Position numbers and translations under genes: made by a program. Below the pieces are notes generated by a model. That model had not been told where the DNA came from, did not search any database, and was given only the letters and a program-made list of their open reading frames with translations. Positions 1-12,522 of a stretch of 64,000 nt of DNA are shown piece by piece. Source of the stretch: Phlyctochytrium arcticum (lineage: Eukaryota > Chytridiomycota > Chytridiomycetes > Chytridiales > Chytridiaceae); contig JAHLKI010000004.1 of assembly GCA_025602905.1 (NCBI GenBank), positions 248,001 through 312,000 on the forward strand, written 5' to 3'. Numbering within the stretch: position 1 is the first letter of the stretch; each line of letters opens with the position of its first letter.

Positions 1-972
1 CTGACTCTGACGCCATCTCCATCATCGGGACATTCTTCGGAAGTCGGCAGACGCCCATCACTTCAACCCGGTTCTGCCCAACATCCCCGACCCACATCCC
101 CACAACCACCTTTATCCCCATCCCGGCGTACGGTTGACGCTGAGCAGTCATCTGTGATCCTGGGACAAAAACGTCGAGGATCTGCCGCAGCACTGCTGAT
201 TGACGCGCGCGTACAAAGTCCACCGGCCGAGCAACCAGAAGATGATGACCAGCCATTGAAGACACCAGATACCCCAGTCATGACACGTCGGGCATCTATC
301 AATAGTACTTCCGGAACACCAAAAATGGAGCGCCGTAAACCTTCCATTGTAAGTCCTCTGGGGGCATTTGCAGGCGCTCCTGGATCACCACGAATAGCAG
401 CTCAATCCCCCTCGCAGTCTACTTCTGCTTTCGATCGCGGTCAAACTTCACCCATACGTCGCCCCAGTAATGTTGGCACCAGTCCCTTACTCTCTGCTGG
501 AACATTTGGCTCAAACATCAATCAAGCCGATGGTCACTCCAAAGACAATTCCGGCGCTGATGATTCCAGTAGACGGGGAAGTCAATCTACGAGCGCGAAC
601 GAAGATGATACTATGAATGGCAGTAGGACGTCTGTTGGCGATTATGACTCGGCTGTAGTGCTGGACAAGTATAAGGAGGTTGAGAATATGCTGAGTAGCA
701 TGCAAAGGGTTAGTATTTATGATTGGTTTTTTTTTAATTAGACATTTTCTCATGACAAAACATATCGTTTTCAGGATCTCGAGGCTCTCGTTGCTACCAC
801 TGTCAACACCTTCAACGCGAACGGCTCGTCCACTGTCGATAAGGCCACTGTCCGTGCATCCGATCCAGTGCCAAACTACGGTGGAAACCAAACCGCTTTG
901 CCCAACTCAGTCACCGGGAAACACGGGCCGACATCTAGCGGGAGCGAAAATCCCACCCGGACGAGCGTATAG
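1..972 (+). CDS. Ser/Pro-rich protein, 3' part only
   Basis: The reading frame is open from the first base of the window, so the gene starts upstream. Two exons are proposed: 1..708 and 775..972, joined across a 66-nt GT..AG intron in phase 0. The reading frame stays open across the join and ends at a TAG at 970-972. The visible part (about 300 residues) is dominated by Ser, Pro, Thr and charged residues, with repeated basic-Ser patches (RRxS, RKPS) that resemble kinase target sites. The exon junction falls in a short amphipathic stretch (KYKEVENMLSSMQR) that could be a coiled coil. I do not recognise a family; it is probably a largely disordered regulatory or scaffold protein. Confidence 0.6.
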
Positions 973-1431
973 CATTGTGCCTTGTTACTCCCACTGTCTC
1001 ATATCCTTTTGCCACCTTGTACTGTATCAAATACCTTCCCCGTGTGCCCCTATTTTTGTGATTCTGATTACAGAAAATTCATATTTTTATGATCAACCTG
1101 TCACTCTGGGGTGTTCGTTCCTCTTGGCAAGGAATTGCACCTTTTTCAGCCAATAAAGGCCCTGCGAAGGTTGACTCGGGCGATTGATAAGTCAGGAACC
1201 TGGGCATGGGAGATGCCTTTTAGAACCCTTCCAGTGCTGCGCAAGACAAATCTATATAAGGTTAAATGGGTTTTGAGATTTCATGACAGCATGGATTTCG
1301 ATTTCCGCTCGAAATGTTTGCTCAAAACCTGGCTCAAAACGGTTATTCGAATGGTGACTTCCATATAGTTTCAAGCTCCTAGGAAAACCTCCTTCTGCTG
1401 GCCACTGATCCGGTGCAGCGCACAGCTCATT
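973..1431. other. Intergenic, RAD2 promoter side
   Basis: No convincing gene. It should hold the 3' UTR of the upstream gene and the RAD2 promoter. A TATA-like run (TATATAAG, near 1251-1258) lies about 175 bp before the RAD2 ATG, which is far for a classical TATA box. The short open frame 1111-1368 has no recognisable protein character. Confidence 0.5.
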
Positions 1432-4400
1432 ATGGGCGTGAAAAGCTTATGGCGACTGTTGGAACCGGCAGCGAAACCCCGTCGAGTGGAAACGTTGGCC
1501 GGCCAAAAACTTGCAATTGATGCCAGTATATGGCTTCACCAGTTCTTGAAAGCTATGCGGGACAAGGAAGGGAACCTGATCAAAGGAGCACATATTGTCG
1601 GGTTCTATCGACGAATCTGCAAACTGCTGTATTTCGGGATTCGACCTGTGTTTATCTTTGATGGCGATACTCCCGCAATGAAAAGGGTCGCACTGGTAAG
1701 GGGTCTATTTCTCGAGACATAATGAGCTCGAGCTAACTCCTCATAGACGGAGCGCAGACAGCGCAAGACAACCGCAAAGAACAACCTGGCAAAGACAGCA
1801 CACAAGATTTTATACAAACGACTGCAGTTGGAAGCATTGCAACGGAATGAGAACGCTAATTTGGCAAGGTAAGGCGATGAAAATGATTTGTTATGATGTG
1901 GACATTAATTAACTTGTGTTTGATAACAACAGGGAGATTGCAGAGCGACCAGAGCCCTCCGGCTTTCATCGTCCCGATGCGTTGCAGGAGATACCCGACG
2001 ATGTCGTTTACATGGATCAGATCGATCGACACGAGAGGGGCCATAATGTACCTGAAGTGGGGAGTTTGCTGCCGAAAAAAATTGCGGCCAAATCAGATCC
2101 CTTTCTGTCTAAGAAGCGAAAGGAGAGGTTGGACGAGTACGAATTACCAGAAGAGAGTAAAGAGTAGGGATGAGATGAGATGTATTCGCAACTTTATATA
2201 GAGTTGCTAACTTGGCTTTTAGTTCATATATCGCGGAGGATCCACGATTGATATCAAAGGATGAAATGATATCGTTTGTTGATCACTACAAGGACGACAT
2301 CAATCTGAATGACCTGAATTTGGACGACCAAAGATTCAAGGAACTTCCTATCGAAATGCAACATGACATTGTTACCGAGGTCAAAACAAAATCGCGTTTG
2401 GCCAACCATCGCCGACTTGCGACGATGATAAATGCAGCCCCCGATGCACTCAAGTTTTCCGCATTGCAAATCAAGCATCTAGTGAACCGAAACAACCTGA
2501 CCGAACGCTTGCAGCATCTGTCCAAGAATGCCAATGTCGTTTCAAATCCCGGTCTGAAAAAGTGGAAAGCAAGAGAGGCGCAACGCCCTCGCCGTGTTGC
2601 AAGCGAGCGAAACCGAGAGTATATGCTTGTTAAAAACGAAGACACTGGTGGGCATACTCTCAAGCTCCTGGCCCAGTATGGCGGAAAAGGCGCAGGAACC
2701 GGAGGATTGAATGGGCAAAAGGCTTCCAGTTCGAATGAAGTCATTGATCTCGCGAGTGACGACAATGATGAAGCGAGGGGAGAGGATTGGCTACACTTGT
2801 TGCGTATGCACGGCCAAGGTCATCATGCGAAAAAGCTTGATGCTGATGCGCCCTCATCCCCATCTACTTCGGCCGCGATACCAGGATCATCCTCGCAGAA
2901 ACGACGGGCATATACTAGAAAGACGCAGATTCCTACAGAGAAATCATCCGATATGTCAAATTCAGTAACAGATGACCGCACTTCCAAGGATGTAATAACT
3001 TCGAGCCACTCTCATTCTGAAGTCAACGATCTCAGTGACGATGACGAAGAGTTCGAAGAGATACCACCAGCGCCTCAAAGTACACTTTCTGCCGTAGACG
3101 GACATAGGGAAAAGTCGTCGCTGCTGATAGACCAAGACGCATATGTTCCGGACGCGTTATCCACGGAACAAATCATGGAAATGTTTGAGGGGGCACATGG
3201 CACTACCGGAAATCTCTCACCCTTGCGTACTGATCAGGCAGCGAAAGCGCCTAAACAGAGCAACTCTAAATACAAGATTCATGAGATCGCGCTGTTTCCG
3301 GATTCGGAAGAGTCCCTTGTGGAAGGCAATGTCTTGAACAAGGCCCCCGAGACAAAATCCAATGGCACGAGCATCCAAGGTGTGCAAAAGCGTGGCCGCT
3401 CATCAAGCAACATCCTACCGTTTGGATGGGATTCGGATGAGGAACTTGAATCAATTCCTTCCTCACTGCTCTCCAGCCCCAAACGGCCTCGACGGGCCGA
3501 AACTGTATCTGAATTTCCATCTGAAAATCAGCCGCTCAAGTCTATGTTTTCTACGAATGGGACTCAGGGGTCTTCTCACTTGCAAAAATCAGTCGAAACT
3601 GCCGTCAGCCATCCTACATCTGGTGAATCACTGTCAAATTTAGAAACGGACGATTTGGATAATCATTCCCTTGGTCTACCGCAGTTTATCTTGGCAGAGT
3701 GTTTAAATCCGCTCGATGCTTATGAGAACTTGGTGTCCAATCTTCCTGCCTCAGTGTGGGCTCCCTCCACGTCTCATACGCCTTCGGATCTCAAAGCAGC
3801 TATATTCGGGACCGCTTCGATCGAACAGTGTAAAGAATGGATTACGGGGGCACAGCGTAGAGCAGAAAAGGCCACTAGTAGTAGTGATACCGCCAAGACG
3901 CATACATTGTGGTGCGATGTTCTGAAGGCGGTCGTGGAGTGGAGAGTGCTCCGCAATTTCGAATGTGGGGTCTCCCAATCTACCAGCGATGATTCAAGCC
4001 CGAGAGCAGAGTTTGGGCCCTGTACTCCCCCTCGAGATAGATCATCGGTTCAGCGACTCAATGCTGAAAAGACTACGGTACCGTTGGAAGAGCCCCTAAT
4101 CGATATACCCATACCACAGACGCCCTCACGCAGGAAGGAAACATTGCCCCACACACCGTCCCCTTTCAAGCGGGCAATCAATGCAACAGCAAATATGCTT
4201 GGATTCGCATCCGATGACAGCGGTAATTCCGACGACGATGAAGAGTTTGAAGTCGTGAACTCTATAGATACCTCGCAGTCACAAAATGGCAGCTTCGAGC
4301 AAGTTGAAACCCCAGTTGGGTTACCAACTCCAAAATCGATAAGTATCATCCGCAAAGAAGGAGGGGAGGGTCATAGCAAATCGGTCGTTGATTTACAAAA

Positions 4401-5847
4401 TGAGATTGGAGCGTCGGTTCTTTCGACGCTTACATCCTTGAAACCCCCACAAACGCCTGCAACCATCGAAACGCAGGAACCAAGAGAGATGCCTGTTCCA
4501 CCTGCCACACCTTCCCCACAACGGAGGCCAGCCTCTTTGAATACAACTCCGGAAGTGCGCGTAAATCCTTCACAGGACTACTCCTCACCTCTACAGCCTG
4601 ATCATGACGCAGACGCACATTTTGACGATTTTATCCCAGCAACTACTGCCATGGACGAAAACGAGGCGCAAATAGATGTCCCCGATATCCCAATGGAAGA
4701 AGAGGAGGAATTCGCCCGGTTCGTGTCCTCGCTCTCCAACCAGACAAGGGAAGATGTCGAAAAGCGGCTGGAGACTGAAATGGTTTCTCTCAACAAAAAG
4801 AAACGGGCCGAGGAAGCTGGTGCTGTAGACATTGAAGGGGAACTTATTCGCGACATCCAATCCTTACTCACCATCTTTGGTCTGCCATATCTTGTGGCGC
4901 CAATGGAGGCAGAATCGCAATGTGCCTGGCTGGTAACAGCCAAACTAGTGGACGGAATTGTCACAGATGATTCGGATGTTTTTCTCTTTGGTGGCACACG
5001 TATTTACAAGAATATGTTCAACCAGCAAAAATACGTTGAAGAATATACTGCAGAACGTCTTTACGAAACGATGAATCTGACTCGGGAAAATTTAATACAA
5101 CTGGCATATCTTTTGGGCAGTGACTATACTGAAGGAATTGAGGGAGTTGGTCCCACGGGAGCCATGGAGGTGCTGGCAGAATGGGGTGGAGAGGGACTAG
5201 AACCGTTGGAGCGGTTTCGCGAGTGGTGGGAAGGTGTGCTGCGCAATCCAACAGCCATTGTGAGCACAGAAAACGCGACGCTCCGTAGACTCCGACGTTT
5301 ATGCAGTAAGCTTTCTATACCTGCAAGTTTTCCTGATTCACGCGTCTGCGATGCGTATCTCCATCCCATGTTGAACGAAGATCCGACGGCATTTACATGG
5401 GGAACACCTGATCTTGACGCGCTCCGTGACTTTATGGAGTACAAGTTGCATTGGCCGCAGCATACTGTTGATAGTGTGATGATACCTCTCTTACGAGAAA
5501 TGGAACGCAATTTGACTACCAGATCGGAGCAATCTCGACTGGATGACTTTTTCTCTGTAGAGAGTCGGCGAAAGGAGGCAGAGGACGAGACAGAGGACAA
5601 CGAAAAGAGGTTGGCCATGGCGCGGCTTAAAAATTCCGAGAGAGTCAAAAAGGGCGTTGCAACCTTAAAGCGCTCGAGAAAGCGAGGTGGTGGTGTGGGT
5701 ACTTCGGGGGCACCACCCACAGCTACAACTAATGGCACGCAAGGAGCTACCGACGCCGGCGTTGGAGGTTCTGGCCCATCGGCGAAACCCACGCGTGGAC
5801 GAAGGGCTTCAACGCGGGGCGGTCGAGGAAAGAAGCGTGGTTCATGA
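1432..5847 (+). CDS. RAD2: XPG/Rad2 structure-specific DNA repair endonuclease
   Basis: Homolog of yeast Rad2 / human XPG (ERCC5), which makes the 3' incision in nucleotide-excision repair. Exons by frame: 1432..1695, 1747..1868, 1933..2163, 2223..5847 (about 1413 aa). Exon 1 opens with the XPG-N signature (MGVKSLWRLLEP, IDASIWLHQF, FGIRPVFIFDGD). The XPG-I region near residues 1070-1160 carries the acidic centre (PMEAESQ, VTDDSDVFLFG), followed by the helix-hairpin region (YLLGSDYTEGIEGVG). Between them lies a long acidic, Ser-rich spacer, as is typical of XPG and not of FEN1. Near residue 1307 QSRLDDFF is a textbook PCNA-binding (PIP) box, and the C-terminus is basic and Gly/Arg-rich, suited to nuclear import. 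The third intron donor (GTAGGG at 2164) was chosen over an upstream GTAAAG because only it keeps the frame. Confidence 0.95.
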
Positions 5848-5954
5848 GACAGACAGAGGAGTTGTTTGAATGTTCCGCTCTATGTGTTTATAAACACGGT
5901 AGTAAGATAGACCATAAATTATGTAGTCATGCGTACGGTTTGGACACCCCCCTT

Positions 5955-7458
5955 TCAATAGATTTCAGTCGGCTCAACAATGACAGGAGGTTCAATTGTT
6001 GGTACATGGGTCTCTTCAGGTCCTTCCACTAGCAAAGTCATCGCGTGGACGCTCCCACCCGGGCTTGTACTACTGCAGCTCTCCGCCGAGCCATGCTTTC
6101 TTGCAAGTGGGTGCTCGCCAATACGGGAGGACGCCACCGAGTTACCTGCCCCCGTCAAACTTAGATGGCGCGAGGGGACTCCTGGATCCCGCCGTCGCTG
6201 GCGCGCACGAGTAGCAGCTGCTCCCGACACGGAAGCTAGTGAGGTGGTCGAGTTGCCTTGAACGCTACCGCCAGACATTGAGTAACCGGACTGGAACGCT
6301 GAATGGGGTATTTGAGGTCCACCGCCGCCACTGGAAACTCCCGACATGAGCTGATCAAAGTGCTCCTGCTTGCGTGCGGTCAAATCGTGCAGGAGATTGA
6401 AGAGATCTAAGAGTAGCGGCTCCATCTACAGATGAGGATAGTAAAGCTGGGTGTTGGTAGCTGATGTAGCACACGTTGAAGGAAGGGTGGAATTGCTATT
6501 TACAAAACGCGACACATAGGTTACCTACCACAGTTACTCGTTTCTTGTTCCATTCTGACAAGTTTTTAGACAACTCTGCCTTCTCGCCAGAAATCCGCGT
6601 GATCTCCCTTGCTGTCTCGCCACTCTCAGTGGCAATGTCCAATATCCGTTGAGTGAGACGTTCCTTTACGCGTAACTCCAACAGGGACTTTTTTTCCCAC
6701 ATGATGGCAGGTAGCTTTTCTACGACCAAGATTGAGGATGCCTTTAGATTACTGATATATTCATCAATGAGCGTGCCGGGATTTTGCTCGTTTTGTGATT
6801 TGGTTTCACTGTCACGCCCAGTGGCTGGCCGAGAGGCAGATTTTACTGACATGCTCGCGATGGACGACGTTCTGGCGTTATCCATTGAAGCAGACGCTGG
6901 GCGGCTAGGCCTTGCCTCTAACCCTTTGATGACTGTAGCAGGTATGGATGTTGTTATGGCAGAAGTGGCTAGCGGCGACATGGGCAGCCGTTGATGAGAC
7001 TGTGTCAATTTGTCCATTGATGCCTTGCGGACCAAAGCTATATTGGCTATACTTGGCGAATTGACTGCGGCCAGCGCCGCTCCAATCCCCTCCCGCAGGC
7101 CTCCACTTGGTCGACGCGTAGTGGTCGATTGTGGCCGTGATCCTACCGGAGTACTACCACCACTATTCCACCCGGCCTTTTTCCGATCCAACAGTGATAG
7201 CCGTGCTTGATCGTGCGAGCTTGTGCCAGTTACGGCCATGATGGGTATCATGCCATCTTTTGGCTCGCGGGACTGCATTTGCGCAGCATTGCGCTGGATC
7301 TCGTCCCGCTCCCGCTGACGCTCCTTCTCCATATTGTTTACGGTTTCTTGCAATGATGAAGGAATGGCAAAGCGGGACGATAGAGTTGATGAACTGGAAC
7401 TGGGCCGAACGGCCTCTGCCAAATACGGGTCCTCCTCCTCGGCATAGTCACTGGCCAT
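5955..7458 (-). CDS. Conserved-looking coiled-coil protein, function unknown
   Basis: Two exons, 6529..7458 and 5955..6425, joined in phase 0 across a 103-nt intron (GTAGGT..CTGTAG), giving 466 aa. The ATG at 7458 is the first in frame. Residues 1-230 are Ser/Thr/Arg-rich and likely disordered. Residues about 235-340 form a helical, heptad-like block spanning the exon junction (LPAIMWEKKSLLELRVKERL, then LLLDLFNLLHDLTARKQEHF). The C-terminus is low-complexity. The helical block faintly recalls the fungal Uds1 ('up-regulated during septation') coiled-coil region, but this is a weak impression, not an assignment. It is convergent with RAD2, 107 bp apart. Confidence 0.65.
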
Positions 7459-8374
7459 ATCAAGCAAAACGGTACCGGTTCAGGGCGGGAAGACGGTAAA
7501 ATCAAGATGGAAAGTCTGCATAGCAGAAGTGATAACTGGTAAGACAAGGCCAAAAATGCCTATTGTTATGTCAGCAACAAATAAGATCCGACAAAGTATA
7601 ATGCATCTTTCCAGCAGCAGGAATCTTTCGCCGAACACGGGAAATCTCTGCCAGAGTCTGCCTCAGAATGCTATATCTAGTTGATTGAGAGAGGTATCAT
7701 TCATAGCTTGGTCAAGTCAGAAGGACCTGTTGTCTCTTTCACTCTACCCTTTCTCTGGACCCAAAGGCACATTGCGCGGGGTGAAATCCTCATTTCAGGG
7801 ACGCATTAAAACAAGGTTAAAGCTACTAGTGTCTCTGTAATTCTCACCCGACAGATTTCTCAAGCTTTCGAGCTTTCCAACACAAAGCGCTTTCGGGAAT
7901 TTGAGGTTTAACCTACCTTTGTTCCGGAAGTCCTCACAAGCCGCTCGTCCAACGTTTCAATGTTGGGTCAAATAAAAGGTGGACATCCGTGGGAGCTGGA
8001 TGTGGCTCTTTGGCAGGGTCCAAACTGTCGCTGGCCGGTATATACAAAAATGGGATAGTTTTCCAGGTCAGAGATGGAAATGTCGCTCTGATCGACCTCC
8101 TCCTGATCTGCTAGGTGTGCATCGTTGTGAGAGAAGGTTCACTGTTGAGATCCTCGGGCAAGCTTAATCGTTTGCTTTTTTTCTGCGCTGGTCGAGATGC
8201 GAAAGACTCCCCGGATGATGCCGACGATCCAAGCTGGAGTGGAGTGGGAAAACTTGCGACCGACCCCATTTGTCATCGTCTTGACATTTGTGTGACACGA
8301 TGTGCGTTTATAAAACATAAAAGCACACTTTCCGCACACCAGATCATCTTGACGAGATCTGATCTAATTGCACA
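7459..8374. other. Intergenic region between divergent genes
   Basis: About 0.9 kb between the divergent coiled-coil gene and the aldo/keto reductase gene. Open frames here are short, without domain features or convincing splice continuity. It presumably holds both promoters; the only element I would name is the TATA box at 8309-8315. Confidence 0.5.
8309..8315 (+). promoter_or_regulatory. TATA box of aldo/keto reductase gene
   Basis: TATAAAA sits 60 bp upstream of the ATG at 8375, a spacing that would leave a short 5' UTR. Positioned as a core promoter element; no transcription start evidence is available. Confidence 0.55.
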
Positions 8375-9820
8375 ATGGCAGACATGGAGTATCGCTTTTT
8401 GGGCCGTAGTGGCCTCAAGGTTTCCGTCCTCTCCCTTGGCGGCTGGTAAGTAAACACTGCTTCACCCACCTTGGGTTGGCATCCCACTTACTGTGGGCAT
8501 TGTGCAGGGTGACTTTTGGCAAGCAAACCGATCAGGATACCACAAACGCCTGTATCAAGGCTGCTTACGATGCCGGCATCAACTTCTTTGACAATGGTAG
8601 TTATTCATTAAGGCGACAATTGGCTTAATCTTTGAACTTACCTGCCTTTACAATAGCCGAGGTCTATGGTGATGGTGCCAGCGAAAAGGCCATGGGAGAC
8701 GCATTCAAAAAGTTTGGATGGAAACGAAGTGATTTGGTTGTGTCCACCAAGATCTACTGGGGTGGAAAAGGACCCAACGACAAGGGGTTGTCGCGCAAAC
8801 ACATCATCGAAGGCCTCAAAAAGTCATTGGAGCGATTGCAGATGGTACGTTTTTTTGAAACCAAAATCGATGTTGCTATGACTGACTTGAAATTTCATGT
8901 TCTCTAGGACTATGTTGACCTCGTTTTCGGTAAATAAACATTTCTTCAATTCCATCATGTTCGTTGTGCCCTGATATGCTACATTTTAAGCCCACCGACC
9001 GGACTCGTTGACCCCAATGGAAGAAACAGTGCGTGCCTTCAACTGGGTTATTGACAAGGGTTACGCTTTCTACTGGGGTAGGATTTACTTTTCTGTCGTC
9101 CCACCTATACCACACCTCTAAATTTCCCGTCATAGGAACCAGTGAATGGTCTGCCGAACAAATCGCTGATGCCCACCGCATTGCCGACAGGCTTGGTCTC
9201 ATCGGGCCCCTTATGGAGCAACCTCAATACAACATGTTCCACCGGGACCGTTTCGAGGTTGAGTATGCTCCCTTGTATGAAAAGTTTGGGTTGGGTACCA
9301 CCATCTGGTCGCCCCTCGCTTCGGGCATTTTGTCCGGAAAATACAACTCTGGAGTCATCCCTGAAGGCAGCCGCTTGACCCTTGACGAAGACCTCATGAA
9401 GAGCATGAAGGACAAGCTACTGAACACCGAAGATGGCCGTTCAAAGATCAAGAAGGTCAAGGAGATGGAGGTAAAAACAGCGGGCTGGTTTTATCGAAAT
9501 GTTTCATCAATACAGTATACTCATGCTTCCGCACTCAGTCAATTGCCAAGGAACTTGGATGTACTCAAGCTCAACTCGCTCTTGCGTGGTGCGCTAAAAA
9601 CCCCAACGTCTCTACTGTTATTACCGGTAAGCGTTTTTCACCTGTACACAATGATCCAAATAAGAAGACTAAATGCTTTTTCGCAGGCGCCAGTCGTCCG
9701 GAACAGGTCAAGGAGAATGTCAAGGCAGTTCAAGTTATTGCCAAGCTCACCCCCGAGATTATGGAAAAGATTGACAAGATCCTCGAAAACAAACCCACAC
9801 CTGCCACTCGTCGCTTCTAG
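8375..9820 (+). CDS. Aldo/keto reductase (Kv-beta-like NADPH oxidoreductase)
   Basis: NADP-dependent aldehyde/ketone reductase of the AKR superfamily, closest in style to the fungal/plant group related to potassium-channel beta subunits. Eight exons keep one frame: 8375..8445, 8508..8596, 8657..8844, 8908..8929, 8991..9077, 9136..9470, 9539..9626, 9687..9820 (337 aa). Exon 4 is only 22 nt. The catalytic tetrad is visible: Asp and Tyr in INFFDNAEVYG, Lys in STKIYWGG, His in LVFAHRPD. Other family marks are [38 protein letters not shown] and the C-terminal cofactor loop [14 protein letters not shown]. No signal peptide is seen, so probably cytosolic. The cellular substrate cannot be told from sequence. 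Confidence 0.93.
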
Positions 9821-10363
9821 TCTGATTACACGCTGCGCGCTCTCTTGCATCAACTCATGTAATTAAGATTCTGTTCACCTGTGTATAGAAAGAAAAGCTG
9901 CTACGTTCTGAATCGATTGATCTATAATACTTCGCATATGACTGGTGTATCGTAGTCCAAAGTTTTGGTCGAAAAGAATGGCAGATGAACAGCCCTGGTT
10001 CTCTGCCAGATCGCTTTTCTTGTCCTCGCCTCCATAGTGTAAGTGCCTCTCCTGCTCTCCGGAGCCGGCCGTGATAAATTCCGACTGATAATGACAGTTC
10101 TTGCAACAAATCCGCTATGCTCGGTTGATCACGTAGGGACGCACCTATTCATCTGAGTAGATCTTCATGTCTGAAGACTCTGGACCCGCTGTGAAGAGGC
10201 CTTGTGGGCCCGGGTATGGCAGGAGCAGGACCGTCCTACGACTACGCCACTCCCTGTGGCTCGTGGTCTTCGAGACTCCGACGTTGATCGCCATCTTCCC
10301 GCGTCCCAGGATCTGTTGTCCCACACCGTGCAGGATCTGCTCGACAAGAAAGTCGTTAACGCC
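9821..10363. other. Intergenic, no gene seen
   Basis: About 540 bp holding the reductase 3' end and the promoter of the GST-kappa-like gene. The frame of the next gene is open upstream of 10364, but there is no ATG there, so I did not extend it. No repeats or RNA genes seen. Confidence 0.45.
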
Positions 10364-11116
10364 ATGGCCAAGCCCTCCATTAAGTTCTACTATGATGTGG
10401 TGTCGCCATACTCGTATGTGGCCTTCCAACTCTTGCGACGATACCGTGCTCAGTGGAATGTCGAGCTGATTTTAGAGCCCATGTTCCTGGGTTTTGTGTT
10501 AAAGGTAAGCAAGCTATCTTGGAATGCCTTTCCACTCCCAGGGACTGAGCTATAGTGTTTCATGCTCAAAAAGGCTGTCGGCACTCCACCACCAGCTTTC
10601 AGCAAAGTCAAATTACCCTACATGAAAAAGGATTTGAACCGCATCAAGCGCATTCATACTCTCGAAAACCTATTGATAACCCCAGACCCTTTCCCAATGA
10701 ACACTCTTCGCGCAATGCGTCTTTTGCAGGCCGTCAAAACTGGGGGCGGGACTCCCACCGAACTCGAAAGGCTCACCGCCAACCTGTTTGACGCGTACTG
10801 GTTGCACTCAAAGGACTTGTCTAATGTGAGTCTCTTCCCGGAACTGGTGGCCAAATCAATGGACCAAGCCAATGGGGGTGACTTGGACATCAAGGTCAAG
10901 ATCGAAAAGTTCATCGCGGCAATGGAGACCCCATTTGTAAAGGATGGGCTGGTTGAAACAGGTAATCGTGCAGTGGAAAAGGGCGCATTTGGAGCGCCGA
11001 CTATGTTTGTAGACAAAGGGGACGGCGTAGAGGAAATGTTCTTTGGTTGTGATCGGCTGGACCATGTAGCAGACTATTTAGGCGTGAAGATTCCAATCAC
11101 TGAGGCCAAACTGTAA
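10364..11116 (+). CDS. Kappa-class GST / HCCA isomerase-like (DsbA fold) protein
   Basis: Thioredoxin/DsbA-fold protein of the glutathione S-transferase kappa / 2-hydroxychromene-2-carboxylate isomerase family. These act on glutathione conjugates and are often mitochondrial or peroxisomal. Two exons, 10364..10504 and 10556..11116, join in phase 0 (233 aa). The N-terminal FYYDVVSPYSYVAFQLLRRY holds the family Ser in the SPYS motif. Further marks are LEPMFLG, the PPPAF loop, NTLRAMRLLQA, LFDAYWLHSKDLSN and the C-terminal GAFGAPTMFVD with cis-Pro and FFGCDRLDHV. At the exon junction FVLKCFMLKKAVG looks slightly longer than the family's usual loop; a different splice site there is possible. No organelle signal is obvious. 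Confidence 0.85.
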
Positions 11117-11337
11117 CATGTAACAATGTCAATAGATTATTGTTAGTTTTTTCTTCTCTCACAGATCCACTGGATATGTAAACCGGGGCAGAAGCACACA
11201 AAATGTCCGAAGAAAAACAAATGGAAGGAATTTCGCGGGCCCTTCAGACCCCCATCCCTGATTTCTATTACACGATTAAGATATTCTAGCATTTGTGAAA
11301 GAATTTGACAGAAGTCATAGGCTAAATCGCTTTGGTC

Positions 11338-12403
11338 ATGCCTCTTACTACTCCTCGTGAAGTCCTTAAATGGCTACAATCGCTGGATCTATCATATCCG
11401 ATCCGCAATCCCAAGCGGTATGTTACGTCGATCCATAACAGACGGCCTCCATGTTGACCCAACTTCATTTTAGCGATTTTGCTAATGGCTTTCTGATTGC
11501 TGAGATATTCGGCAGATTTTATCCGAATGAAACGCTGTTGGATGTGGAGCGGTACTATACTGGAGACTCGATACCTCAAAAAATGCAGAATTGGGTAGGA
11601 GATGGCTAGATTGATTATATCCCAATGTCACCCCTGCTCACCGTTTTACACATTTCTTCAGGACCAGCTTGAAAAATGTAAGATGGCCGCACATTTATGC
11701 ATCTTTTCTTAGGGAGGGCTGAGACACTTTACAGTCTTCAAAAAGAATGGATTGGCTATTCCGCGGGAAGCCACCATGGCCATTATGACATGTCAGATGG
11801 ATGCGGCTACGCTCTTTATATGCAATCTGTATACACTTTTCACACATCGCAAGTATGTTACCTCCTCTCTCGCTATGCGGCCGATGACTGGAAGCTCACT
11901 TGGCGATAGAGTTGCGCAGCCATCAAGGAAACCTAATGATCCGTTGAGCGATGTCCCGTACCCGGATAGGGAATATCTGCCACATTTTGCCTTACCGACC
12001 ACATCAAACATTATCCGCAATATTGCTCCGTCGGCCGAGAAGGTATCAAGATAAAGGATGAGATGTTCTCACGGTAATGAATATGCTGACACGTCCCACT
12101 TTTTTCCCACAGGCGCGAACCATCATAGAAGCGCACAAAGAGTATGTAAAGCAAGTACGCACTCAACGAACACTTAACGCCAAGAAAAACCATCCCAACT
12201 CTTCCTCTACCGATCCCTTATCATCCTTGGACTCCCACGGGTCTAGTCTGCGCACGGCCGCCTCAAGCCACCACACTCCCACATCCCTCCATCAACTCCC
12301 TCCCGAACTGCGCAGTGGTCTGACCGCTTTGGCGCAGCGGGGGGACATGGGAATTCCGGTGGTGGGCGTGCAGCAAATACAGGTGCATCAAAATATGGTC
12401 TGA
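11338..12403 (+). CDS. SPATA4-type calponin-homology protein (flagellar family)
   Basis: Five exons: 11338..11417, 11474..11594, 11662..11677 (16-nt micro-exon), 11735..12042, 12113..12403; 271 aa. The N-terminal ~110 residues are a CH_2-type calponin-homology domain very like SPATA4/SPEF1 proteins: REVLKWLQSLDLSYPIRN, then RDFANGFLIAEIFGRFYP, QNWDQLEKFFKKNGLAIP, IMTCQMDAATLFICNLYTLF. All the spliced joints fall inside this conserved domain and keep the frame, which supports the micro-exon. The C-terminal part is Ser/Pro/His-rich without a domain. Relatives occur in organisms with cilia or flagella and associate with axonemal microtubules; its presence suggests a zoospore-forming fungus. Confidence 0.85.
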
Positions 12404-12522
12404 TGCACCGCTGGCGACCCTGTGCTTGTATTTTTGTCATTTATAAACAACACGAACAACATCGTTCGCTAAAGCTTGCGAAAGAGAGCTAAGAATAGAG
12501 TATGTAGGCTGTCTTTACTATT

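Noticed and set aside
1111..1368. Open frame upstream of RAD2
   Set aside because: Intergenic, no domain character, out of frame with RAD2.
2254..2765. Long minus-strand frames inside RAD2
   Set aside because: Antisense shadows of a strongly supported gene.
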